Source of the DNA: Anaerolineales bacterium
GTDB taxonomy: Bacteria; Chloroflexota; Anaerolineae; Anaerolineales; Villigracilaceae
DNA length: 64,000 bases
Direction of reading: 5' to 3'
Assembly: GCA_014379595.1 (NCBI GenBank)
Contig: JACMLM010000035.1
Span: 1-64,000, forward strand
The notes beneath the pieces are model-generated. The model saw nothing but the letters and a program-made list of their open reading frames with translations. It did no database searches and was not told the origin of the DNA. The position numbers and the translations under genes were made by a program. Below, in pieces: positions 25,350 to 36,072 of this stretch; the first letter of the stretch is position 1; every line of letters begins with the position of its first letter.

Positions 25350-26348
25350 CTACTTTACCATCCAGCAGGCCACCCAGTGCATGGGTGCTGCTTCACGAAA
25401 CTCAGGTTCCTGCTCGGAGCAGATCTTTTCTGCAATGGGGCAGCGCGGATGAAAACGGCAGCCACGCGGCGGATTAAGCGGACTGGGCACATCGCCTTTA
25501 AGTACTTCACGTTCACGCTTGAGTCTTGGGTCTGGAATGGGAATGGCCGTCATTAAGGCTTTTGTATATGGATGTAAAGGTTGTCGAAAAAGATCTTCGC
25601 GCCCGGCCAATTCAACCATTTTACCGAGATACATAACAGCCACACGGTCTGAGATATGTTCCACCACGCTCAAGTTGTGTGCAATGAAAAGATAGGTAAG
25701 ACCGAATTCTTTTTGCAAATCCTTTAAGATATTAAGCACCTGTGATTGAATGGAGACATCCAATGCAGAGACGGGTTCGTCACAAATAATAAAGTCAGGG
25801 CGTAATGCAAGCGCTCGGGCAATGCCAATACGCTGGCGTTGTCCGCCGGAGAATTCATGCGGATAACGACGGGCGTGATAATCTTCCAAACCGACTTTTT
25901 TAAGCGTGTCGATCATCAGATCGTAACGTTCCTGCCGCGTACCAATATTATGAATGTGCAACCCCTCCATTACAGATTCGCCAATTGGCACACGCGGATC
26001 AAGCGAAGCATACGGGTCTTGAAAGATGATCTGCATGTTACGGCGTACATCCTTCAAATCACTGCCGCGCAATTTCAAAACATCTTTGCCGTCATAATGC
26101 ACGGACCCGGAAGTTGGTTCCACCAATCGAAGCATGGACCGTCCGATGGTTGTTTTTCCACAACCAGATTCACCCACCATCCCAAGCGTTTCACCTTTTT
26201 TTACGGTAAACGAAACATCGTCCACGGCTTTTACCCAATTTACCACGCGCTGCATTAACCCGGCGCGCACCGGAAAATATTTGACCAAATGTTGGACTTC
26301 AACCAAATTTTCTGTTTTGCTTGGTTCTGTTATTTGACTCATGCTCAT
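25350..26348 (-). CDS. Peptide ABC transporter ATPase, OppF/DppF type
   Basis: A 332-residue ATPase that would power uptake through the permease pair at 29528-31516. Walker A is [12 protein letters not shown], the signature is [15 protein letters not shown] and Walker B is [12 protein letters not shown]. The C-terminal oligopeptide motif with [13 protein letters not shown] and later cysteines is typical of Opp/Dpp ATPases. The start is either ATG 26348 or 26342; CGGAG lies close upstream of both. It is the last gene of this transporter set. Confidence 0.95.
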   Translation of the reverse strand: MSMSQITEPSKTENLVEVQHLVKYFPVRAGLMQRVVNWVKAVDDVSFTVKKGETLGMVGESGCGKTTIGRSMLRLVEPTSGSVHYDGKDVLKLRGSDLKDVRRNMQIIFQDPYASLDPRVPIGESVMEGLHIHNIGTRQERYDLMIDTLKKVGLEDYHARRYPHEFSGGQRQRIGIARALALRPDFIICDEPVSALDVSIQSQVLNILKDLQKEFGLTYLFIAHNLSVVEHISDRVAVMYLGKMVELAGREDLFRQPLHPYTKALMTAIPIPDPRLKREREVLKGDVPSPLNPPRGCRFHPRCPIAEKICSEQEPEFREAAPMHWVACWMVK

Positions 26349-26382
26349 TGGCTCCGAGACAATTGATAATTTATTTCAAAAA

Positions 26383-27408
26383 CTAATTTGCTTTCAGGGG
26401 TGCCTGGTGGCCTTCTGCATTCTGATACAACCAGCAGCGCACAAGATGCCCAGGAGCGGCTTCCATAAGATCAGGTTTTACATCTGTGCAGATCTTCAAG
26501 CCAAATTTTTCACGTGCCGTGCAACGGGGTGCAAAGCGGCAGCCCTCAGGTAGATTCACCAGATTCGGTACCGAACCGGGGATCACATCCAACCGTTCTT
26601 TCAGTTTACCCAAAACAGGGATGGAACCGATCAAGCCTTGTGTATATGGATGTAAAGGCTGTTCAAAAAGCGAATTCACATCAGATTGTTCAACGATCTC
26701 ACCAGCGTACATCACGGCCACACGTTCAGCCATTTCTGCCACTACGCCAAGATCATGTGTGATCAAAATAACAGACGTACCCATCTTTGCACTTAAATCG
26801 CGCATTAGATCGAGTATCTGCGCCTGAATAGTTACATCTAAAGCAGTGGTAGGCTCGTCTGCGATCAATAATTCAGGGACGCAAGCCAGCGCCATCGCGA
26901 TCATCACACGCTGTGCCATGCCGCCAGATAACTCATGTGGATAAGCCTGGGCGCGACGTTCTGGGTCAGGAATACCGACCATCTTCAATAATTCAACAGC
27001 ACGTTTTTTCCCAGCATCCTTACCAAAATCTTTGTGAATGTTCAATACTTCTGCGATCTGATTATCTACTTGAAAAACAGGGTTCAAGGCAGTTTGCGGT
27101 TGTTGAAATATCATTGAAATCTTGTTGCCGCGCACTTTGGTCATTTCGTTTTCAGAAAGATCCAGAAGATTTTTGCCGTCGAATAATATTTCCCCAGCGG
27201 ATATTTTACCGGGCGGTGCGATCAAACGCATGATCGAAAGCGACGTGACACTCTTGCCGCAGCCTGATTCGCCTACGATGCCCAATACTTCACCGGGATA
27301 TACTTCAAAATTCACACCATCCACGGCACGCACAGTACCATCTTCTGTAGAAAAATAAGTTTTAAGATTGCGTACTTCCAATAAAGGCTTTTGATCGGTT
27401 TTTGCCAC
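26383..27408 (-). CDS. Peptide ABC transporter ATPase, OppD/DppD type
   Basis: A 341-residue partner of the preceding OppF-type ATPase. Walker A is [12 protein letters not shown], the signature is [15 protein letters not shown], Walker B is [12 protein letters not shown], and [18 protein letters not shown] is the C-terminal motif. The frame extends upstream to 27477, but AGGAG lies six bases before GTG 27408 and a TATAAT-like box near 27437 lies inside the extension, so GTG 27408 is preferred. Confidence 0.92.
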   Translation of the reverse strand: MAKTDQKPLLEVRNLKTYFSTEDGTVRAVDGVNFEVYPGEVLGIVGESGCGKSVTSLSIMRLIAPPGKISAGEILFDGKNLLDLSENEMTKVRGNKISMIFQQPQTALNPVFQVDNQIAEVLNIHKDFGKDAGKKRAVELLKMVGIPDPERRAQAYPHELSGGMAQRVMIAMALACVPELLIADEPTTALDVTIQAQILDLMRDLSAKMGTSVILITHDLGVVAEMAERVAVMYAGEIVEQSDVNSLFEQPLHPYTQGLIGSIPVLGKLKERLDVIPGSVPNLVNLPEGCRFAPRCTAREKFGLKICTDVKPDLMEAAPGHLVRCWLYQNAEGHQAPLKAN

Positions 27409-27491
27409 ATCCGACTCCTGAAGTTTGAATGGAAGCATTATACTGCTTCTCGTATTAATCTCCACTGCCTTGCTCATAAATCAATATTTAC

Positions 27492-29426
27492 TCAATTCTG
27501 GCAGGCCTCGCCTATATCAATCGATTCGATATTCCAGAGCGGGTTAGCAGTTGGGTCAAAATCAAAGTGACAGAGATCGGGGCGTGTTACGGCAACGCGC
27601 AAACGATAATAGAGTGGAATGGCGGGCAGTTCAGTGGAAAATAGCACTTGTGTTTCGCGATACGAATCTGTATATATTTGCTCTTCAGGCAGAGATTGCT
27701 GGGCAGAGTGACAAGCTTCATCATATTCAGGGTTCTTATAACCAGTTACATTTGTGCCTATCCATAAGTTGGATTGAGAAGGAATCTCAGCACTTGTAAA
27801 CCAACCACATGGAGGTTCTATACTATTGACACCCATTGCATATTCAATCAAGTCAAAACTGCGGCCAAAGAGTAATCCATTGGGACCGGGGGCATAAAGA
27901 TCGTTTTGTGAAAAGTATTCCACATTGAGTCCAACGCCGCATTCAGACAGTGATTGCGCCAGAATTTCCACCACCTGCCTACGTTGGGTGGCAGTCGTGG
28001 TGTAATAATTAAGTTGCAAAGGCGTGCCTGCTGTAACATTGTCTACACCCGATGCAAGGCGCGGCGTGGCAGGGTTGCCATCCAGATCTTTCCAGCCAGC
28101 TTGTTCAAGCAATGAGATTCCAACTGCGGGGTCGTACGGAGTGGCTTCAATATTAGGGTCATATAAAGGATGTTCAATGGGGATATATGTAGTAGGTACA
28201 GTGGTAAGCCCAAACAAAACATTATCTACAATAGATTGACGATCAAGACAATAGGCAATTCCCTGTCGCGTGTGGGCATCGCCAAAAATATCTTTCCTAT
28301 CTTTTGCTGGATCATAACCATCATCATAGGATGCAGGCGCGACACCAAGCCCAAGCCATTCAATGCTCATACCTGGCATGAAATATGCTTTGGCTTGTTC
28401 AGCCGCTTGCATTTCCTGTAATAAGCCAGCTTGACCATCCAGGTTTATGGTTGGGTCGAGAATGTCACAGCGGCCAGCCACTAATTCGCTCAGAGCCATG
28501 TTCGGGTCAGGAATGAAGCGAAATGAAAGACTGTCGAATTTTGGATTCCCATCCCCAACACCAAAGTAATATGGATTCTTCGTAAGCAGAATTTGATCGC
28601 CCGGAACCCAATCTTGAATCATGTAAGGTCCCCAACCAAGTGGTGAACGAGAGGCAATGTCAATCGTTGATAATTGATCAGCAGGAAACTGACTCCATAA
28701 ATGTTTCGGTGCAGGCGGCCAAAAGTTTGTAAAATAAGCAGGCTCAATAAAACCAGGTTTGCCCCACCATTGAATGGTATAGGCATCAGCAGCTTCATAA
28801 GTTTGCGTGCGTTCTATCAAATAAGTGTTTGCAACTGCACTCGGGTCAGATGCAAGTTCAAATGCATAGATCGAGTCATCTGCAGTGAGAGGCGTGCCAT
28901 CTGCCCATGTTAGATCTTTCCGCAAACGAAATGTAACAACCATTTGATCCATTTCAAGCGCGGTCGTGCCATCATAAGTGATGACGCAATCGTCACCGCG
29001 ACATTCAGCAGGACGGACTCTTATGCCTTCTTTCAGCAAAACAAGATTTCCATCCGCATCTACAATCTGACCTCCGGCCGGTATTGGCGTTCTGACAATT
29101 TCAGCATCCCCGTTTTCAAGCGACGGCAATTGCGTAAGAATAACAGATTGGTATTCATAACCGATCATGTCAATCGGGCCATCATTAACCGCGGCTAATA
29201 TGCTGCGTGCTGCGGCATTAGGTCCACCGAATGGATATAACGTATTCGGCTCCTCACCCAAACATACCGTCAACATACGCGGCTCGGAGACTGCTGTTGG
29301 AATAAAGATCGGCGCTTCAGATGGAGTGGGAGTTACATCAGGCTGTGGAGATGAAAATCCACAAGCAGTGATTACAAGAAGGAATATGAAGGCAATGAAT
29401 ATGGCAGCACGGTTTGAAGGCAACAT
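27492..29426 (-). CDS. Peptide-binding lipoprotein, SBP family 5
   Basis: A 644-residue extracytoplasmic binding protein for a peptide or other nutrient. The signal peptide ends in lipobox VITAC. The domain order is the usual one: EEPNTLYPFGGPNAAARS, then FRLRKDLTWADGTPLTADD, GWGPYMIQDWVPGDQILLTK and YCLDRQSIVDNVLFG. ATG 29426 is preferred over 29453 because AAGGA precedes it. It sits between the permease pair and the ATPase pair, giving this set a second binding protein besides 31615-33444. Confidence 0.93.
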   Translation of the reverse strand: MLPSNRAAIFIAFIFLLVITACGFSSPQPDVTPTPSEAPIFIPTAVSEPRMLTVCLGEEPNTLYPFGGPNAAARSILAAVNDGPIDMIGYEYQSVILTQLPSLENGDAEIVRTPIPAGGQIVDADGNLVLLKEGIRVRPAECRGDDCVITYDGTTALEMDQMVVTFRLRKDLTWADGTPLTADDSIYAFELASDPSAVANTYLIERTQTYEAADAYTIQWWGKPGFIEPAYFTNFWPPAPKHLWSQFPADQLSTIDIASRSPLGWGPYMIQDWVPGDQILLTKNPYYFGVGDGNPKFDSLSFRFIPDPNMALSELVAGRCDILDPTINLDGQAGLLQEMQAAEQAKAYFMPGMSIEWLGLGVAPASYDDGYDPAKDRKDIFGDAHTRQGIAYCLDRQSIVDNVLFGLTTVPTTYIPIEHPLYDPNIEATPYDPAVGISLLEQAGWKDLDGNPATPRLASGVDNVTAGTPLQLNYYTTTATQRRQVVEILAQSLSECGVGLNVEYFSQNDLYAPGPNGLLFGRSFDLIEYAMGVNSIEPPCGWFTSAEIPSQSNLWIGTNVTGYKNPEYDEACHSAQQSLPEEQIYTDSYRETQVLFSTELPAIPLYYRLRVAVTRPDLCHFDFDPTANPLWNIESIDIGEACQN

Positions 29427-29464
29427 GGCAAAATCCTTTTTTGAGGAAAGCATTTGTCAATTAT

Positions 29465-29498
29465 ACAAGCAAGCCGCCCATATGGGCGGCTTGCTTGT
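29465..29498. terminator. Long hairpin between permease and binding-protein genes
   Basis: A perfect 17-bp palindrome (ACAAGCAAGCCGCCCAT and complement). No clear T run follows on the minus strand, so it may stabilise or partially terminate the transcript rather than end it. Confidence 0.6.
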
Positions 29499-29527
29499 AA
29501 TTAGTTTGATTTTCAATCGTATAAATT

Positions 29528-30502
29528 TTATTGTACACCGCGCATACGAGGATCAAGCGCATCGCGCAAACCATCACCCAGGAAGGTGAATGAAAGAACA
29601 ATGACCGCTATACATAGCGCTGGAGGAAGCAGGATGAAAGGTTGAGAATTGATCGCGCCATACCCATCAAGTAAAAGTGAGCCCCAGCTTGTTATAAAGT
29701 AATTGCCTTCCAGTTGAGTTGCGGGGCGTAATCCCAGTCCAAGAAAACCCAAAATGGCTTCTGAAATAATAAGGCCGGGAACAGTAAAGGCAGCGCTTAC
29801 AGTCAGCGGGCCAAGACAATTTGGAAGGATATGGCGAAACATAATGCGTGAATCTTTCACACCAATACAACGGGCGGCCTCAACAAATTCTTTTTGTTTG
29901 AGGGAAAGTACCTGTCCGCGCACAAGGCGTGCCACACCTACCCAGTTCACAATAGCCAAAGCCATGAACAGTAGAAATAACCCATTCATGAATTGACCAA
30001 CCGGTTCTTCGCGCAGAGCAACCATTACAATAATAAAGAAGAGCAGATCAGGGAATGCATAGATCACATCCGTGATGCGCATCAAAACAATATCCCAGTT
30101 ACCGCCAAAGTAACCCGAGACCATACCAATCAATGTACCGATCAATAAAATCACGGTTGTAGGAATCAGACCCACGACGATGGAAACACGTGTTCCATAG
30201 ATCAAGCGGCTTAGAACATCACGTCCAATAGAATCGGTTCCAAAGAAGAAATTAGGGTCACCGTCTTTTAAATCACTCTCATACCATGGGGGAGGAAGAT
30301 AACTCTTTCCTGGAAAGATTTGCAAAGGATTATGAGGAGAAAAGACTGGTGCGAATATGGATATGAGCGTAAAGATAGAGATCACGATCATCCCCGCCAC
30401 AGCGGCTTTATTCTTAATCAGCCGGGACCATGCTTCTGCGCCAAGACTGCGCCCGCGTTTAACCTCTACTGTACCAAGTTGTGCAACATTTTCAGCAGCC
30501 AT
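29528..30502 (-). CDS. Peptide ABC transporter permease, OppC/DppC type
   Basis: A 324-residue permease with about six membrane helices. RNMFRHILPNCLGPLTV-like sequence (RIMFRHILPNCLGP), the EAA loop EFVEAARCIGVKDSRI and the FFGTDSIGRDVLSRLIYGTR segment identify the OppC family. TAGGAGATAAAT precedes the ATG. It pairs with the OppB-type permease just upstream (9-base gap). Confidence 0.95.
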   Translation of the reverse strand: MAAENVAQLGTVEVKRGRSLGAEAWSRLIKNKAAVAGMIVISIFTLISIFAPVFSPHNPLQIFPGKSYLPPPWYESDLKDGDPNFFFGTDSIGRDVLSRLIYGTRVSIVVGLIPTTVILLIGTLIGMVSGYFGGNWDIVLMRITDVIYAFPDLLFFIIVMVALREEPVGQFMNGLFLLFMALAIVNWVGVARLVRGQVLSLKQKEFVEAARCIGVKDSRIMFRHILPNCLGPLTVSAAFTVPGLIISEAILGFLGLGLRPATQLEGNYFITSWGSLLLDGYGAINSQPFILLPPALCIAVIVLSFTFLGDGLRDALDPRMRGVQ

Positions 30503-30511
30503 ATTTATCTC

Positions 30512-31516
30512 CTACTTTTCAAGGCGAATGCGCGGGTCAATGAAAACATACACAAAGTCCACGCTCACATTGGCAAGTGCAACGAGCAGAGCATAGATCA
30601 GGGTCGTCCCCATGATCATGGAATAATCACGCTGGCCAATGGATTGAATGTAGGCACGTCCCATTCCCGGGAAGCTGAACAACGTCTCCACAATAAATGA
30701 ACCTGTTACCAGGCCTGCAAGTGCGGGGCCAAGAATGGTGACCACCGGGATCAGAGCATTTTTCAACATATGGCCAACAACAACCACACGTTCAGCAAGC
30801 CCTTTGGCACGCGCAGTACGAACATAATCCTGACGCATCACTTCCAGCATCGCAGCGCGTGTAAGCCTGGCAGTAAAGGAACTGGTATTGAAGCCCAATA
30901 CAATTGAGGGTAGTATCCAATACTTTAATTCATTCCATGTTTTAGGAATTACGTTGATCCAATGCAACATTGATGCGAATATGATGATAAGAAATAGACC
31001 AAGCACAAAGCTTGGGACAGATACGCCCGCTGTTGTTGTAAACAAGCCAAGGTAATCGACCCAGGTATTCTGTTTGAGAGCCGCGATCATTCCCACTGGG
31101 ATACCAATAATAATGGCAATTGCCAGAGCAAACAAGCCCAGACGCAGAGAATAACCAAAACGGCTATACCAGAACGAATCATTATCACCAAATGGCACAA
31201 ATAATATCTGTTGGATGGTCAGGCCTTTCTGACGATAGGAAGGGCCAAGGTTCCCACACATGGCACCGCAGACAAATTTTTTGTCGTCGTCAAAATCTCC
31301 AAAAGTATAGGCAAGGAACTGACGCCATACTGGTTTATCCAGGCCATAAAATTTTTCAAGAGCCTTTTGCGTAGCCGGGTCCAGCGAACGTCTATTTTCC
31401 GCTGCCCCATCCCACGGACTTCCAGGCGCGCTACGCATGATAAAAAAAGTAACCAATGATACCGTGAACATTACCGGGATCAACCAAAGCAGGCGTCGTA
31501 AAAAGTAATTTATCAT
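30512..31516 (-). CDS. Peptide ABC transporter permease, OppB/DppB type
   Basis: A 334-residue permease. MINYFLRRLLWLIPVMFTV is the usual N-terminal helix, followed by FFIMRSAPGSPWDG, then the ATPase-contact loop DYVRTARAKGLAERVV and a C-terminal FVYVFIDPRIRLEK. ATG 31516 is chosen because AGGAGAACTAAA lies just before it; the frame itself opens at 31573. Confidence 0.95.
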   Translation of the reverse strand: MINYFLRRLLWLIPVMFTVSLVTFFIMRSAPGSPWDGAAENRRSLDPATQKALEKFYGLDKPVWRQFLAYTFGDFDDDKKFVCGAMCGNLGPSYRQKGLTIQQILFVPFGDNDSFWYSRFGYSLRLGLFALAIAIIIGIPVGMIAALKQNTWVDYLGLFTTTAGVSVPSFVLGLFLIIIFASMLHWINVIPKTWNELKYWILPSIVLGFNTSSFTARLTRAAMLEVMRQDYVRTARAKGLAERVVVVGHMLKNALIPVVTILGPALAGLVTGSFIVETLFSFPGMGRAYIQSIGQRDYSMIMGTTLIYALLVALANVSVDFVYVFIDPRIRLEK

Positions 31517-31553
31517 TTTAGTTCTCCTCGCCAATATAAATGGAGGGTGTGGA

Positions 31554-31584
31554 GGCTGGACGGGTCTTATCAACCCGTCCAGCC
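31554..31584. terminator. Hairpin after the binding-protein gene
   Basis: GGCTGGACGGGT (31554-31565) pairs with ACCCGTCCAGCC (31573-31584) around a 7-base loop. The T-rich flank is on the plus-strand side, so for the leftward operon it more likely protects the binding-protein mRNA or attenuates expression of the permeases. Confidence 0.6.
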
Positions 31585-31614
31585 TTTATTTTATTTCAAA
31601 CTGCAAAGCAGTTT

Positions 31615-33444
31615 TTAGTTAGCCATCTTGGTGTCGACCGAAATCGTCCAAGGTGTCCAGTCGCCTGGGAAGGTATTGTCTTGTGGGGTGGTAATGAAAC
31701 CAGTGATCCACGGCTTCACCAGGAAGGTATGTGAAGTGTTGTAACCGAAGACGGAAGGAATGTCAGCCAATAACAGATCCTGAGCCTGTTCGTAAAGAGC
31801 AGCGGCAGCGGCGGGATCAACAGTGCCATCAGCCTGGTCGATCAAGGCATCAAACTCTGGGTTAGAGTAACCCTGATCAGAAGCGAAATCAGAGGAAGAC
31901 TTCCAGTAAACGCTCAACCAGTTCTGCTGATGAGGATAATCTGCGCACCAACCCTGGCGAGCCAGTAATGGGAATGTAGCAGGATCCTTGGTCAAAGCAG
32001 TAAAGGTGGTTGCATCAACGGGGTCTAGAGCAATGTCAACACCAAGATTATTCTTGTAGTTGGCAACGATCCATTCGCTGCGGGCACGGTTGCGAGCTGT
32101 ATCGCCGAAGGTCAATTTCAAACCAAGGGCATTGAGTGCATCAGGACCAGCATAGGTGGATTCAGCCAAAGCAGCCTTGGCGCGTTCTGGATCAAAGGCC
32201 AATGGGGATTCTTCCTTGTAACCAGGATAACCACGTGGGATCCAGGTCCAGGTTGAGAGGGAAAGGCCAGAATCTACATCACGAGCCCAACCATCGGCAT
32301 CAAAGGCGAAGGCAAAAGCTTCGCGAACTTTGACATCCTTGAAAGGTGTCTCATAGGATGAGCCATCGGGAGCGGTAAATGTGCCCTGTAAGCTGAAGCG
32401 AAGAAGAATTGTGCAGGAACCAGCATATTGGAAATTCTGGGCAGCCAATTCAGAGTCAGCAGCGATTGCGGCTACATCTTCACCACCATAGCCGATCACA
32501 TCCAATTCATCATTCTTATAAGCTTCGAACTGAACAGCACCATCGGTGATGTAGCGGTATTCGACGCTATAGGTAGGAATTTCGTTGACTGTGAAGTTAG
32601 GATTGGGGACGAATAAAGCGCGAACAAAAGGTTCAGCTTCCTGCCACATGAATGGGCCATTGCCGACCTGGAACTTGGTGGATGTCCACCAAAGATCGCC
32701 ACCTTCTTCAACCAATTCCTGTCTAACGGGGTAAGTAACCCAGAGACCCAAAACTGTAGCGAAGTAAGGAGCAGGCTTGCTCATGGTAACCACAAGGGTA
32801 TTGCAGTCAGCATCATCATAGGCGTTGCCAGTATCAGCATTGATAACACAATCTGAACCGTCAGCATGTGTGGATTTGATACCCAACGCAGCTTCGAGAG
32901 CAACGCCTTCTTCCTCAGTACAAGCGGCAGGATCTGCACAACCACTGCTAGTGCGCCATTCAGGAGCACCAACAATTTCGTCGGTGATAAATGCATATTC
33001 ACCAGCGGTGGCAGGATTGATATTGCGGTGAAGGGCATATTCGTAGCGGGCAGCATTCAAAGGAACGCCATCGCTATAGGTCATGCCTTCACGAATGTGG
33101 AATGTCAATTGTGTAGCATCTTCATTGAATTCCCATGATTCAGCACCACCAGGTACTGTTTCAAGTTTTTCGTTCAATGAGGTCAAACCAACATAGATCA
33201 TCTTGAGGTGACCAATTTCATTGACGAAGGAAGACTTCTGGGGATCGATCGTGTCTGGGTAAGTACCCGAGTTAACACGCAGAACAGCGGCACGAACATC
33301 ACCCTCAACTACGGGGGGCTCAGTGGCAGCAGGTTCTTCAGGTGCTGCAGGGGCATCAGTGCTGGGAGCAGCCGTAGGACCGCAGGCAGCAAGAGCCATG
33401 CTAGCGATCACAAGAAGGCTCAGTAAAGCAAATAGTTTACGCAT
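31615..33444 (-). CDS. Peptide-binding lipoprotein, SBP family 5
   Basis: A 609-residue binding protein anchored by lipobox LAAC after MRKLFALLSLLVIASMA. The order is canonical: VNSGTYPDTIDPQKSSFVNE, TFHIREGMTYSDGVPLNAAR, FAFAFDADGWARDV near the middle and GWCADYPHQQNWLSVYW late. ATG 33444 is used because GAGGAGAAGA overlaps the upstream codons. A hairpin follows the stop. Expression is expected to exceed that of the permeases. Confidence 0.94.
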   Translation of the reverse strand: MRKLFALLSLLVIASMALAACGPTAAPSTDAPAAPEEPAATEPPVVEGDVRAAVLRVNSGTYPDTIDPQKSSFVNEIGHLKMIYVGLTSLNEKLETVPGGAESWEFNEDATQLTFHIREGMTYSDGVPLNAARYEYALHRNINPATAGEYAFITDEIVGAPEWRTSSGCADPAACTEEEGVALEAALGIKSTHADGSDCVINADTGNAYDDADCNTLVVTMSKPAPYFATVLGLWVTYPVRQELVEEGGDLWWTSTKFQVGNGPFMWQEAEPFVRALFVPNPNFTVNEIPTYSVEYRYITDGAVQFEAYKNDELDVIGYGGEDVAAIAADSELAAQNFQYAGSCTILLRFSLQGTFTAPDGSSYETPFKDVKVREAFAFAFDADGWARDVDSGLSLSTWTWIPRGYPGYKEESPLAFDPERAKAALAESTYAGPDALNALGLKLTFGDTARNRARSEWIVANYKNNLGVDIALDPVDATTFTALTKDPATFPLLARQGWCADYPHQQNWLSVYWKSSSDFASDQGYSNPEFDALIDQADGTVDPAAAAALYEQAQDLLLADIPSVFGYNTSHTFLVKPWITGFITTPQDNTFPGDWTPWTISVDTKMAN

Positions 33445-33566
33445 TTTTCTTCTCCTCACAAAATATTAGTGAAATGTTTTAACGAACGTACGGTCAGGTG
33501 ATACAAAATATTTTACTAGCCGAGCAACAACCACCTCCTTTATAAGAATATAAGAATTTATCCTGC

Positions 33567-34559
33567 TTATATAAAACGTTCTGCAAAGTGACAAGCCACG
33601 AAATGGCCGGGTTTTAACTCACGGAATTCCGGGCGTTGTTCTGAACATATAGTTTCTGCAATCGGGCAACGAGTGCGGAAACGACAACCTGAAGGCGGGT
33701 TGACCGGTGAAGGAACATCACCTTCCAAGAGTGTACGAGTACGTTTCGCTTCGAGTATCGGGTCAGGAATCGGCACGGCTGAAAGCAAAGCCTGCGAGTA
33801 TGGGTGCAAAGGATTTGTATATAAACTATTGCTATCGGTCAGTTCCACCATGATGCCTAAATACATTACCGCCACGCGATCACTAATATGTCTCACCATG
33901 GACAGGTCATGTGCAATAAATAGGTAAGTAAGGTTAAACTGCTCCTGCAATTCCTGCAATAAATTCACAACCTGCGACTGGATCGAAACATCCAAAGCAG
34001 AAATTGGTTCATCACAAACGATAAAAGACGGCTGCAACGCCAAAGCACGTGCAATACCAATACGCTGGCGTTGTCCGCCGGAAAACTCATGTGGATAACG
34101 GCTGGCAAATGCAGGATTAAGCCTCACCAATTCGAGAAGATGCGCAACTCGATCTTGAACTTCTCTGCCAGTGGCAATATTATGAACGATAAGAGGTTCA
34201 CCAACAATTTCCCCGATCGACATACGTGGATTCAAACTTGCATAAGGATCCTGAAAGATCATCTGCATTTTACGGCGCATATGGCGCAGCTCTTCACCTT
34301 GTAGTTCAATCAAATTTGAGCCGTCAAAATTTACATTCCCAGATGTCGGCTTATATAATTGAAGAATAGCACGCCCCGTAGTAGATTTTCCGCACCCAGA
34401 CTCACCCACCAAACCAAGCGTTTCTCCGCGATGCACATCAAAAGAAATACCATCTACAGCATGAATAGCACCTACCTGGCGTCTAAGCAAACCACGATAG
34501 ATCGGGAAATGCATCTTTAAATCTTCTACATTTAGTAACACTTCAGTACTGGCGGTCAT
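33567..34559 (-). CDS. Peptide ABC transporter ATPase, OppF/DppF type
   Basis: A 330-residue ATPase with Walker [13 protein letters not shown], signature [15 protein letters not shown], Walker [13 protein letters not shown] and C-terminal [13 protein letters not shown]. Its ATG overlaps the stop of the preceding OppD-type gene by four bases (ATGA), so the two are translationally coupled. The pair lies upstream of the binding protein at 31615-33444. Confidence 0.95.
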   Translation of the reverse strand: MTASTEVLLNVEDLKMHFPIYRGLLRRQVGAIHAVDGISFDVHRGETLGLVGESGCGKSTTGRAILQLYKPTSGNVNFDGSNLIELQGEELRHMRRKMQMIFQDPYASLNPRMSIGEIVGEPLIVHNIATGREVQDRVAHLLELVRLNPAFASRYPHEFSGGQRQRIGIARALALQPSFIVCDEPISALDVSIQSQVVNLLQELQEQFNLTYLFIAHDLSMVRHISDRVAVMYLGIMVELTDSNSLYTNPLHPYSQALLSAVPIPDPILEAKRTRTLLEGDVPSPVNPPSGCRFRTRCPIAETICSEQRPEFRELKPGHFVACHFAERFI

Positions 34560-35548
34560 GAGCGCGGTCTCCCAGTCTTGGTATCTACCCAGCAGGCAAC
34601 ACGATGTTCCGGGCCCACTGTCTCAAGCGTTGGATTTTCTTTCCAGCAGCGCTCCATCACCCACTTACAACGCGGCGCGAAAGGACAGAAATGAGGCTTT
34701 TGATATAAAACGGGAGGCAGCCCTTCAATGGAAGTTAACTTCTTGTTTATCTTTTGATCCAGACGCGGCAAACTGCCAAGTAATCCAATAGTATATGGAT
34801 GTTCCGGATTGGTGTATAGATCAGCCACTGGAGATTCTTCGATAATAAACCCGCCATACATTACAGCTACACGTTGAGCCAGACCAGCTACGATTCCCAG
34901 ATCATGTGTGATCCAGACAATTGCCATACCGATCTCATCACGCAAACGCTTAACCAGTTCAATGATCTGCGCCTGGATGGTTACATCCAAAGCGGTGGTT
35001 GGTTCGTCTGCGATCAAAACCTGTGGACTGCAGGATAACGCCATCGCGATCATTACGCGCTGACGCATACCACCCGAAAATTGATGAGGATAATCTTTTA
35101 ATCTATCTTTAGGCTTTGGAATACCCACCATACCCAATAATTCTGCTGCACGCTCACTTGCCTGATTTCTGGACATGCCCACATGTAACATGAGCGGTTC
35201 TTCCAATTGATGGCCGACCGTCAACACTGGGTTGAGCGATGTCATCGGATCCTGAAAAACCATGCTAAGTTGCGCACCACGCACATGGCGGATCTCTTCA
35301 CTTGACATCTTAAGAAGATCCTGGCCCATGAAAAAGGCCTCTCCTGCAATGATTTTCCCCGGAGGCGAAGGAATAAGCCCTAATACAGAAAGCATGGTTA
35401 CACTTTTACCGCAACCGCTTTCCCCTACAACACCAAGCGTTTCTCCTTCCTTCAACACAAAAGAAACACCATTTACTGCATGAATAATCCCATCTGGAGT
35501 CTTGAATTGTGTTTCAAGCCCTTTAACATCTAGTAAAAGATCTGGCAT
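34556..35548 (-). CDS. Peptide ABC transporter ATPase, OppD/DppD type
   Basis: A 330-residue ATPase with Walker [13 protein letters not shown], signature [15 protein letters not shown], Walker [13 protein letters not shown] and [16 protein letters not shown] at the end. It opens this transporter set after the terminator at 35774-35800; the promoter should lie within 35549-35770. Confidence 0.95.
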   Translation of the reverse strand: MPDLLLDVKGLETQFKTPDGIIHAVNGVSFVLKEGETLGVVGESGCGKSVTMLSVLGLIPSPPGKIIAGEAFFMGQDLLKMSSEEIRHVRGAQLSMVFQDPMTSLNPVLTVGHQLEEPLMLHVGMSRNQASERAAELLGMVGIPKPKDRLKDYPHQFSGGMRQRVMIAMALSCSPQVLIADEPTTALDVTIQAQIIELVKRLRDEIGMAIVWITHDLGIVAGLAQRVAVMYGGFIIEESPVADLYTNPEHPYTIGLLGSLPRLDQKINKKLTSIEGLPPVLYQKPHFCPFAPRCKWVMERCWKENPTLETVGPEHRVACWVDTKTGRPRS

Positions 35549-35853
35549 CCGCGAGGTCCTTTGTACGTTGGGATAATTGCTACTTACCTAATACTTCAAT
35601 ACCAATCCAACAGGAAGCGGACTGAATTATACCTAATTCTTTAGGGGCGTCAACACAACAAATCATCAAGATGGTTTGTCTAATCATATCAGGTTGAAAA
35701 ATACCTTTAAAATGATTATTAAGCACCCCTCCAGAGAACTGTTTTTAAAATACACCCGTTTAATTCGACAAAAACCGCCTCCGACTCAGCCGAAAGCGGT
35801 CACAACTGGTGAAAATTTTCCAAGCTCAAGCACGATCACACAAAAACTTGAAC
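35549..35853. other. 305-base gap between two transporter sets
   Basis: Contains the terminator of the upstream operon (35774-35800) and presumably the promoter of the downstream operon. No convincing gene is seen; the plus-strand open frame across 35676-35915 has no recognisable protein and overlaps the small membrane gene. Confidence 0.6.
35770..35800 (-). terminator. Terminator of the upstream peptide-transporter operon
   Basis: ACCGCCTCCGAC (35774-35785) pairs with GCCGAAAGCGGT (35789-35800) with three G-T pairs, followed on the minus strand by TTTTTGTCG. Confidence 0.8.
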
Positions 35854-36072
35854 TTATCGATCCCTATCATTATCTCTTCGCTTTTCCTTGGTACGAGAAA
35901 GAGCCATCCCAATGAACCCAAGAAAAAAACCAAAAGTGGATGAGATAAACGAGATAAAATTTAAGAAGAAAGTAGATTCAAGAATATGTAAAACCATTAG
36001 GAAAGGAATCGCCACACCCAACAACATCATTCCTATGGCTATCGCCAATAAACGTTTGGGGTGATTTAACAT
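35854..36072 (-). CDS. Small two-helix membrane protein at the operon end
   Basis: A 72-residue hypothetical protein with two membrane helices (about 8-30 and 36-60) and a charged tail (SRTKEKRRDNDRDR). Its ATG overlaps the stop of the ATPase gene in TAATG, so translation is probably coupled. It may be an accessory subunit of the transporter; no family is recognised. Confidence 0.65.
   Translation of the reverse strand: MLNHPKRLLAIAIGMMLLGVAIPFLMVLHILESTFFLNFISFISSTFGFFLGFIGMALSRTKEKRRDNDRDR

Noticed and set aside
35676-35915. Plus-strand open frame of 79 codons
   Set aside because: No ribosome site or family; it overlaps the small membrane gene and the terminator of the upstream operon.
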